Shown here piece after piece: positions 1 to 4,015 of a stretch of DNA of 6,380 nucleotides. This DNA is from Puniceicoccales bacterium (lineage in GTDB: Bacteria > Verrucomicrobiota > Verrucomicrobiae > Opitutales > LL51). The translations under genes and the position numbers were made by a program. Every line of letters starts with the position of its first letter. Position 1 is the first letter of the stretch. Where the stretch lies: positions 1-6,380 of the forward strand of contig JAIRLG010000029.1 in NCBI GenBank assembly GCA_031259625.1, written 5' to 3'. The notes under the pieces are model-generated. The model saw only the letters and a list, made by a program, of their open reading frames with translations. It was not told where the DNA came from and searched no databases.

Positions 1-173
1 GGGGTAAAGGTCTGCTGGTTGAGCCGGGCTCCGCGTTCGACGCGCTCCGTCTCGAATTTACAGCTCATGTCCAGCGAAAGGGGTGGAAGGCTGAATCCAC
101 TTTCCGCCCGCAGGCCTCCGGAGCTCAAGGCCCCTGCGAGAACGGTGGCTGCCCATTTTTTATGCGTGTTCAT
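1..173 (-). CDS. N-terminus of an exported protein, cut by window edge
   Basis: The minus strand reads an open frame from an ATG at 173-171 to the window edge, 57 complete codons with no stop. The start looks like a Sec signal peptide: basic HKK at residues 4-6, a hydrophobic run WAATVLAGAL at 7-16, small residues SSGG, and a plausible signal peptidase I site after LRA (residue 23). The mature part begins ESGFSLPPLSLDMSC and turns charged around residues 39-50 (KFETERVERGAR). I do not recognise the family. No clear Shine-Dalgarno precedes the ATG, but a strong promoter match lies 24-52 bases upstream. It follows the GspF-like gene on the same strand after 106 bases, so it may belong to the same secretion or pilus cluster, which is an inference from position only. 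The frame call rests on the signal peptide; the function is unknown. Confidence 0.62.
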   Translation of the reverse strand, partial: MNTHKKWAATVLAGALSSGGLRAESGFSLPPLSLDMSCKFETERVERGARLNQQTFT

Positions 174-196
174 GTGGTTTTAAAGTTCAGAGGAAC

Positions 197-225
197 ATTA
201 TGGGAGGCGATGGAGGCTGTGACAA
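197..225 (-). promoter_or_regulatory. Sigma70-type promoter for the exported-protein gene
   Basis: On the minus strand, TTGTCA (225-220) and CATAAT (202-197) are separated by exactly 17 bases. Each hexamer matches the sigma70 consensus at five of six positions. Transcription would start near 190, leaving a leader of about 17 bases before the ATG at 173. A T-rich stretch (two runs of six T) lies just upstream of the -35 on the minus strand and could act as an UP-like element. The site lies between the GspF-like stop and the downstream start, so the exported-protein gene probably has its own promoter. Confidence 0.5.
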
Positions 226-279
226 GAAAAAAGAGGAAAAAACGACGCGATTCATCGGCGGTTTCCTGAAAAAGCCCCA

Positions 280-1524
280 CTACCCGGAAAAGCCCTTGAT
301 GAGGGTGACGAGCGGGAGGAAGAGCCCGATGACGATGGAGCCGACGAAGACGGCTAGGCATACGATCAGGATCGGCTCGAGCAGCTTCGTCATCTGCTGG
401 AGACTCTCGTTGAGCTGGTATTCATAGGTCTCCGCCACACGGTTCATCATCTCCCCGATGGTGCCCGTCTGGTCCCCCACGGCCATCAGGCCCTGGGCCA
501 TCGCCGGAAATACCTGGTGGCGCCGGAGGGCATCGGCAAAGCTTATGCCATGCTCGAGGTCATCGACCACGTAGTCCAATGCCTGGCGAATGGTGGCGTT
601 TTTAACACCGCCTTTGGCGAGCTGCAGGGACTCCAGCAGCGGCGCACCGCAGTTGAGCAGTTCGCCGAAGGTACGGGCGAAGAGGACGATGTTCCATTCG
701 GTGACCATTTTCTTCAGGATGGTGATTTTGAAAAATACGCGTTCACAGAGAAGGCCGAAGCGCTTCCATTTCCTCAGGGAGAGCAGGGAGGGAAATAGGC
801 ACAGGAGTGCGATGAGGATGGATTTCCAGTGGGCCAGCGACCAGCGGCTGACGCTGAGGATGACAGCCGTGAGCTTGGGCATGCCCTCGGGGCCCACCTG
901 TTCGGTCAGGATCGCTTCGAAGCGGGGAATGACGAAAAGTGTCAGGATGGAGACGATGATGGCGGCGGCGAATAGGACGAATAGGGGATAGAAGGAGGCG
1001 GATAGGATGGCTCTGCGGATACGCGTGCTCTTGATGATCAGTTCGGAAAGGCGGGAGAGCGCCTGGGGTAATTTGCCGACCGATTCGCCGGCACGGATCA
1101 TCGCGATTTCGTGGGCCTCGAAATTGGCCTTTATGCTCTTGAGGGCATCGGAAAAGCTCTCGCCCGAGTCGATGTGCTGGATGAGGGACTTCAGGAAGTC
1201 GGCCATGCGGGAAGAGCGGGATTCCTGGGTCAGGAGAATGCCCAGGCTGACCCTCAGCTCCATGCCGGCGTTCATGAGGATGGCTAGTTGCTGGATCAGT
1301 TGGGATTTCGGGTCTCGGGAGAGGCGCTTGGCTCGGCCGGATGTTCGCGTGAGGACGACGTCGCTGTGGCTTTTCGTCTGCGTCTTCAGCATCTCCAGGA
1401 GGAGGATGCGATACCCGGCATCCTGGAATCGCTTCTCCAGTTCCCACTGGCTCTGGCTCTCGACCCTCCCGTAGAGGCGCTTCCCGTCCTTATCCTCTGT
1501 TACGTAGCGAAAAAGAAAAAGCAT
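280..1524 (-). CDS. Type II secretion / type IV pilus inner-membrane platform protein, GspF/PilC family
   Basis: A 414-residue protein, the usual length for GspF/PilC platform proteins (about 400). In the family these sit in the inner membrane and link the cytoplasmic assembly ATPase to the growing pseudopilus or pilus. The N-terminal FRYVTEDKDGKRLYGRVES (residues 5-23) matches the family opening. Two repeated T2SSF domains are visible: about 75-195 (LIQQLAILMNAGMEL, then FEAHEIAMIRAGESVGKLPQAL) and about 278-405 (FARTFGELLNCGAPLLESL, then MAQGLMAVGDQTGTIGEMM). Membrane segments fall near 178-200, 235-250 and 382-406, the standard three. The ATG at 1524 gives the family N-terminus; the Shine-Dalgarno is weak. 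No gspE/pilB ATPase or other core component is next to it: upstream is a divergent spacer, downstream an exported-protein fragment. GspF and PilC cannot be separated from this sequence alone. Confidence 0.93.
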   Translation of the reverse strand: MLFLFRYVTEDKDGKRLYGRVESQSQWELEKRFQDAGYRILLLEMLKTQTKSHSDVVLTRTSGRAKRLSRDPKSQLIQQLAILMNAGMELRVSLGILLTQESRSSRMADFLKSLIQHIDSGESFSDALKSIKANFEAHEIAMIRAGESVGKLPQALSRLSELIIKSTRIRRAILSASFYPLFVLFAAAIIVSILTLFVIPRFEAILTEQVGPEGMPKLTAVILSVSRWSLAHWKSILIALLCLFPSLLSLRKWKRFGLLCERVFFKITILKKMVTEWNIVLFARTFGELLNCGAPLLESLQLAKGGVKNATIRQALDYVVDDLEHGISFADALRRHQVFPAMAQGLMAVGDQTGTIGEMMNRVAETYEYQLNESLQQMTKLLEPILIVCLAVFVGSIVIGLFLPLVTLIKGFSG

Positions 1525-1542
1525 GATCCCAATCCAGGGGGA

Positions 1543-1571
1543 ATCATAAGGGAAAAGCGCTTCCTTGTCGA
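1543..1571 (-). promoter_or_regulatory. Sigma70-type promoter for the GspF/PilC-like gene
   Basis: On the minus strand TCGACA (1571-1566) and TATGAT (1548-1543) are 17 bases apart, each five of six to the sigma70 consensus. The start point would fall near 1536, about 12 bases before the ATG at 1524, which leaves little room for a ribosome binding site and agrees with the weak Shine-Dalgarno there. The -35 region shares TTGTCGAGGG (plus strand, 1565-1574) with a second copy near 1795-1804, but that copy has no -10 at the right distance. Confidence 0.45.
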
Positions 1572-1630
1572 GGGAGAATCATCGGGGAGGTTCTGCGGAA
1601 ATTTTGGTGTTTTTTGGAAAGGTTTTTCCT

Positions 1631-1656
1631 GCTCCTGCCGGCTGCTCCTGCCGCCT
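1631..1656. repeat. 13-base tandem duplication at the left arm of cloverleaf element 1
   Basis: GCTCCTGCCGGCT (1631-1643) is followed directly by GCTCCTGCCGCCT (1644-1656), 12 of 13 identical. The second copy forms most of the left outer arm of the cloverleaf element; the first has no counterpart on the right side. It looks like a one-sided slippage or templated duplication, and may account for the one-base bulge (C1645) in the outer stem. Confidence 0.7.
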
Positions 1657-1758
1657 TTGCGCCCTGGGCCCGGGAAGGGGCAAGCCCCTTCCCGGGCCCA
1701 GGGCGCCGCCCGCGCAGCGGGCGAGAACCTTTTAGGTTCAAAGGCGGCAGGACAGCCG
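1639..1758. repeat. Cloverleaf inverted-repeat element, copy 1
   Basis: Nested inverted repeat. The outer stem pairs TCCTGCCGCCTTTG (1646-1659) with CAAAGGCGGCAGGA (1739-1752), 14 bp, and after a one-base bulge continues for 6 more (CGGCTG 1639-1644 with CAGCCG 1753-1758). Inside are three hairpins: (a) a perfect 21-bp stem, 1660-1680 with 1685-1705, loop CAAG; (b) CGCCCGC (1707-1713), loop GCA, GCGGGCG (1717-1723); (c) GAACCT (1725-1730), loop TTT, AGGTTC (1734-1739, the last base shared with the outer stem). Only one base separates a from b and one separates b from c. It lies between divergent genes, so it cannot be a terminator for either. Copies 2 and 3 have the same design with different stem sequences. 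Confidence 0.9.
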
Positions 1759-1833
1759 AAGAGGATAGCGCGACCGACGCGAAGAGGCCTTTCTTTGTCG
1801 AGGGGCCTTCCTTCGCTCTGTTTCTCAGGGTTT

Positions 1834-1917
1834 GCCGTTGGAGCGGAAGGAGTCGCCGTTGGAGCGGAAGGGCATTGGAGCAGAGCGCCGTCGGGGTGGA
1901 GCGCCGTCGGAACAGAG
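1834..1917. repeat. Degenerate ~16-base G-rich tandem repeat
   Basis: Two exact copies of GCCGTTGGAGCGGAAGG start at 1834 and 1855 (spacing 21). They are followed by about three diverged units at 1871, 1887 and 1903 (spacing 16): GGCATTGGAGCAGAGC, GCCGTCGGGGTGGAGC and GCCGTCGGAACAGAG. The tract lies 145-228 bases upstream of the ffh start. It could be a slippage-prone minisatellite or a cluster of protein-binding sites; nothing in the sequence decides. Codon-like periodicity is absent (16 and 21 bases), which argues against coding repeats. Confidence 0.72.
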
Positions 1918-1931
1918 GTGCGGCTTCAGGG

Positions 1932-1969
1932 GCCTCGGGATTATTCGGGTGCCTTGGGATCATTTGGGC
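1932..1969. repeat. 19-base tandem repeat, two copies
   Basis: GCCTCGGGATTATTCGGGT (1932-1950) is followed directly by GCCTTGGGATCATTTGGGC (1951-1969). Fifteen of 19 positions agree and all four differences are C/T transitions. The pair lies about 90-130 bases upstream of the ffh start. A paired regulator site or a chance local duplication are both possible. Confidence 0.7.
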
Positions 1970-2010
1970 CGCGGTGGGCTCGGGGTAATCCGAAGGGCGA
2001 TGGGATGCGC

Positions 2011-2039
2011 TTTACAGAGGGGAGGATTTTCGCTAGTAA
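2011..2039 (+). promoter_or_regulatory. Weak promoter candidate for ffh
   Basis: TTTACA (2011-2016, five of six to the sigma70 -35) and TAGTAA (2034-2039, only three of six to the -10) are 17 bases apart. The start point would be near 2046, giving a very short leader ending at the ffh ATG. The -35 is good but the -10 is poor, so the true promoter may lie elsewhere in the spacer. Confidence 0.25.
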
Positions 2040-2045
2040 AGGGCT

Positions 2046-2053
2046 GGGGAAGG
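2046..2053 (+). promoter_or_regulatory. Ribosome binding site that fixes the ffh start
   Basis: GGGGAAGG ends eight bases before the ATG at 2062, a reasonable Shine-Dalgarno position. The only nearby in-frame ATG upstream (2005) would add 19 residues unlike any Ffh N-terminus. Confidence 0.6.
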
Positions 2054-2061
2054 TCAGCGCG

Positions 2062-3405
2062 ATGTTCGAGGCGATTACGGATAAGATGAGCCGGGCCCTG
2101 CGGGCGATACGGGGCCTGCACAGGATTTCGGAGGCCAATGTGGCGGATGCCCTGGCCCACGTGAAAACGGCCCTCCTGGGCGCCGATGTCCACTACAAGG
2201 TGGCGAAGGACTTCATCGCCCGCGTACAGGAGAGCTGTCTGGGCCAAAAGGTTCTACTGGGTGTGACGCCCGGACAGCAGCTCATCCGCGAGATCCATAC
2301 GGAGCTCGTCGCGCTGCTGGGGGGCGAAGCGGAGGATTTCTTCGGCCGCAGGCCGCTGAAGCTGGTTTTGGTCGGCCTTCACGGTTCCGGCAAGACGACG
2401 ACGACGGTCAAGCTGGCGGCCCTGCTGCGGGAAAAAGGTTATCGTCCGGCTGTCATCGCCTGCGATGTCCACCGCCCCGCCGCCATCGACCAGCTGGAGC
2501 AGCTGGCCCAAAAGGCGGCCATCCCCTGCTACGGCGACCGTGGGGAGACGGATATGCTCTCGGTGGCCACTGCCGGCCTCGCCTGGTCCGAGGGCCAGGT
2601 GGCGGATGCCGTTCTCTGGGATACCGCCGGTCGCCTGCAGATCGACGAGCCCCTGATCCAGGAGTTGAAGGATCTGCGGACGCGGGTCCAGCCCCAGGAG
2701 ATCCTGCTGGTGGCGGATGCGGCCCTGGGCCAGGAGGCGGTCGACGTCGCCCGGCATTTCCACGAGGCCCTGTCCCTGACGGGCATCATCCTGAGCAAGA
2801 TGGACGGCGATGCCCGGGGCGGAGCGGCGCTTTCCATGAAGTCCGTGGCACGGGTGCCGATCCGCTTCATCGGCACCGGCGAGAAGATCTCGGACCTGGA
2901 GGTCTTCCATGCCGACCGCATCGCCCAGCGAATCCTGGGCATGGGGGACATCGTCTCCCTCGTCGAGAAGACCGAGGCCGTAATCGATCGGCAGGAGTCC
3001 GAGGAACTGGCGGAGAAGATCCGGCGCTCCGGTTTCAGCCTGGAGGATTTTCTTCAGCACCTGCGCCGATTCCGGACGACGGGGTCGATCGGCTCGCTGT
3101 TGCAGTATTTCCCCAATTCCCATCAGCTTTCCTCCGAAGAAGCCGACCGGCGCTTCAAAAAACTGGAGGCCATGATCTCCTCCATGACCCCGCAGGAGCG
3201 GCGACATCCGGAGATCCTCCAGGGCCAGCGGCGCCTGCGCATCGCCCGGGGCTCCGGCACGAGCCTGGCCGAGGTCAATTCCCTCCTGAAGCAGTTCCGC
3301 CAGATGCAGCAGATGATGAAGAAGACGAAAAATGCCCAGGGCCGTCGGGAGCTGCAGCGGATGATGTCCCAGATGGGCCTGGAAGAACCTCCCTCCTGGG
3401 GCTAG
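2062..3405 (+). CDS. ffh: Signal recognition particle protein Ffh (SRP54 GTPase)
   Basis: Ffh binds signal sequences emerging from the ribosome and, with SRP RNA and the receptor FtsY, targets nascent membrane proteins to the translocon. The product is 447 residues, the normal length. Order of parts: helical N domain (1-90); G domain with GLHGSGKTTT (105-114), DVHRPAAIDQL (135-145), DTAGR (187-191), SKMDGDARGG (245-254) and GTGEKISDLEVF (271-282); M domain from about 310 with SMTPQERRHPEI (374-385), RRLRIARGSGTSLAEVN (390-406) and the helix LLKQFRQMQQMMKK (408-421). The start chosen matches the family (MFEAITDKMSRALRAIRG) and has a Shine-Dalgarno. The finger-loop segment LRRFRTTGSIGSLLQYFPNS (334-353) lacks the methionines and the PGM motif usual there. 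The common neighbour rpsP is absent. Identification is secure. Confidence 0.98.
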   Translation: MFEAITDKMSRALRAIRGLHRISEANVADALAHVKTALLGADVHYKVAKDFIARVQESCLGQKVLLGVTPGQQLIREIHTELVALLGGEAEDFFGRRPLKLVLVGLHGSGKTTTTVKLAALLREKGYRPAVIACDVHRPAAIDQLEQLAQKAAIPCYGDRGETDMLSVATAGLAWSEGQVADAVLWDTAGRLQIDEPLIQELKDLRTRVQPQEILLVADAALGQEAVDVARHFHEALSLTGIILSKMDGDARGGAALSMKSVARVPIRFIGTGEKISDLEVFHADRIAQRILGMGDIVSLVEKTEAVIDRQESEELAEKIRRSGFSLEDFLQHLRRFRTTGSIGSLLQYFPNSHQLSSEEADRRFKKLEAMISSMTPQERRHPEILQGQRRLRIARGSGTSLAEVNSLLKQFRQMQQMMKKTKNAQGRRELQRMMSQMGLEEPPSWG

Positions 3406-3415
3406 GAATTGCAGG

Positions 3416-3508
3416 ATGCGGAGAGAACTCTGGCGGCTCGTGAGAAGTCGGCGATTCATCCGCCTGGTGATCGCCTCCTTTATCACGGCCAGCGCGATTT
3501 ACACCTAG
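3416..3508 (+). CDS. Possible 30-residue small basic/hydrophobic peptide
   Basis: Ten bases after the ffh stop an ATG opens a 30-codon frame ending in TAG at 3506-3508. AGGAA (3404-3408) overlaps the ffh stop and sits seven bases before the ATG, a good Shine-Dalgarno position, so translation could be coupled to ffh. The peptide is strongly basic at the start (MRRELWRLVRSRRFIR) and hydrophobic at the end (LVIASFITASAIYT), as in small membrane-associated peptides. I know no family for it, and a frame this short can arise by chance. Its spacing, ribosome site and amphipathic order are the only support. Confidence 0.33.
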   Translation: MRRELWRLVRSRRFIRLVIASFITASAIYT

Positions 3509-3558
3509 TCCATCGGCGGGGTTTCTTTGAAGTGGCCCCGTCCTGAAAGGTGGGTGGA

Positions 3559-3666
3559 GTCCTTCGCTGTCTTTGCAGGATAAAAAATGAAGCCGAAGGC
3601 CTTCATTTTTTATCCTGTGGCCCGCTGCGCGGGCGATTCCTTCGGAATCCAAAGACAGCGAAGGAC
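3559..3666. repeat. Cloverleaf inverted-repeat element, copy 2
   Basis: The outer stem is 17 bp and perfect: GTCCTTCGCTGTCTTTG (3559-3575) with CAAAGACAGCGAAGGAC (3650-3666). Inside are three hairpins: (a) CAGGATAAAAAATGAAG (3576-3592) with CTTCATTTTTTATCCTG (3601-3617), 17 bp perfect, with a small CC-GAA-GG top; (b) GCCCGC (3620-3625), loop TGC, GCGGGC (3629-3634); (c) GATTCC (3635-3640), loop TTC, GGAATC (3644-3649). Only the two bases at 3618-3619 are left unpaired at the junction. It starts 153 bases after the ffh stop. The outer arms begin TCCT and end CTTTG as in copy 1, and hairpin b is nearly the same as in copy 1. No U-run follows on either strand, so a simple terminator role is unlikely, though 3'-end protection of transcripts is possible. 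Confidence 0.92.
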
Positions 3667-3694
3667 AAGCACTGGGCTCCGATTTAGGCCAAAA

Positions 3695-3811
3695 GACGGC
3701 GAAAGGCGACCGCCGTCACGGGACCCTTGGGCGAAGCCTCTCTGTACTGGCGTGAGGGGCTATTTCCCTTCAGAAGGGATGGGAGTTCGTCTATTAGCCT
3801 GAAAGGCCGTC
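3695..3811. other. Cluster of small imperfect hairpins, possibly a decayed element
   Basis: Four small stems lie in a row: GACGGCG/CGCCGTC (3695-3701 with 3711-3717), AGCCTCTC/GAGGGGCT (3735-3742 with 3754-3761, one G-U pair), TCCCTT-CAG-AAGGGA (3765-3779) and GCCT-GAA-AGGC (3797-3807). GACGGC (3695-3700) could instead pair with GCCGTC (3806-3811) and enclose the others, an arrangement recalling the cloverleaf elements on each side. The pairing is much poorer than in those, so this may be a degraded copy, a small RNA, or chance. Confidence 0.25.
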
Positions 3812-3900
3812 GGAAATTCGTCTTTTCCCTTTCTTTTCGGCGGTGGGGGGTATTTCTTGGCTTTGGGGAAGAGGGGCATTGGCGTTCTGCAAGGGGCGGA

Positions 3901-3988
3901 TCTCCGGCGATCCGCGCTGGGCTAGAAGCCCAGCGCCTGCTGCGCAGAGCGCAGCAGCAAAACTTAAAAGTTTTGGGATCGCCGGAGA
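3901..3988. repeat. Cloverleaf inverted-repeat element, copy 3
   Basis: The outer stem is 13 bp: TCTCCGGCGATCC (3901-3913) with GGATCGCCGGAGA (3976-3988). Past a short internal loop, GGGGC (3893-3897) can pair with GCCCC (3993-3997). Three hairpins fill the inside with no spare base: (a) GCGCTGGGCT (3914-3923), loop AGA, AGCCCAGCGC (3927-3936); (b) CTGCTGCGC (3937-3945), loop AGA, GCGCAGCAG (3949-3957); (c) CAAAACT (3958-3964), loop TTAA or TAAA, AGTTTTG (3969-3975). It starts 27 bases past the stop of the solute-binding-protein gene on the minus strand. No U-run follows in that direction, so it is not a standard terminator but could block exonucleases at the 3' end of that transcript. Confidence 0.92.
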
Positions 3989-4015
3989 GGAGGCCCCCCA
4001 AATAGGGACAGAGAC

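Larger units (their letters stand above)
1525..2061. other. Divergent intergenic spacer, 537 bases, rich in repeats
   Basis: No gene is supported here. The ffh frame happens to stay open through the whole stretch, but the translation is low-complexity, has no family resemblance, and is explained by high GC. The stretch contains, in order: the promoter-like site of the GspF gene, a 13-base tandem duplication, the first cloverleaf element, a degenerate 16-base tandem repeat, a 19-base tandem repeat, and a weak promoter candidate for ffh. I saw no SRP RNA, tRNA or riboswitch consensus. Confidence 0.7.
3509..4015. other. Convergent intergenic spacer, about 500 bases, with two cloverleaf elements
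   Basis: No gene is supported between the end of the ffh transcription unit and the end of the solute-binding-protein gene. Several short frames exist on both strands, but they lack ribosome sites and family resemblance and run through the inverted repeats. The stretch holds cloverleaf elements 2 and 3 and, between them, a cluster of small hairpins. No hairpin here is followed by a clear T-run in the direction of either gene. Confidence 0.7.

Noticed and set aside
1725..1758. tRNA T-arm suggested by GGTTCAAA within cloverleaf copy 1
   Set aside because: The bases fall in hairpin c and the outer stem rather than in a T-loop; there is no acceptor end, anticodon arm or D-loop consensus, and the other copies lack the string.
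1639..1758. Target-site duplication flanking the cloverleaf elements
   Set aside because: I compared the bases just outside the outer stems of the three copies and found no convincing direct repeat, so insertion by ordinary transposition is not shown.
1838..1875. SRP RNA (4.5S/6S-like) near ffh, suggested by GGAGCGGAAGGAG
   Set aside because: The GGAA-like string is part of the 16-base tandem repeat, and the flanking conserved SRP domain IV sequence and long stem are absent.
1288..2061. N-terminal extension of the ffh reading frame back into the spacer and the GspF-like gene
   Set aside because: The frame is open only because of high GC. Translation upstream of 2062 has no Ffh resemblance and runs through the cloverleaf and tandem repeats; the ATG at 2062 has a Shine-Dalgarno and gives the family N-terminus.
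2254..3486. 410-codon open frame on the minus strand opposite ffh
   Set aside because: It is fully antisense to a well-conserved gene, has a low-complexity composition typical of GC-rich shadow frames, and matches no family I recognise.
3559..3666. Intrinsic terminator of ffh
   Set aside because: The element is much larger than a terminator hairpin, has three internal hairpins, and no T-run follows it on the plus strand. A role in 3'-end stability is not excluded.
3901..3988. Integron attC site or CRISPR repeat
   Set aside because: There is no attC R/L box arrangement or integrase nearby, and no regularly spaced identical repeats with unique spacers.
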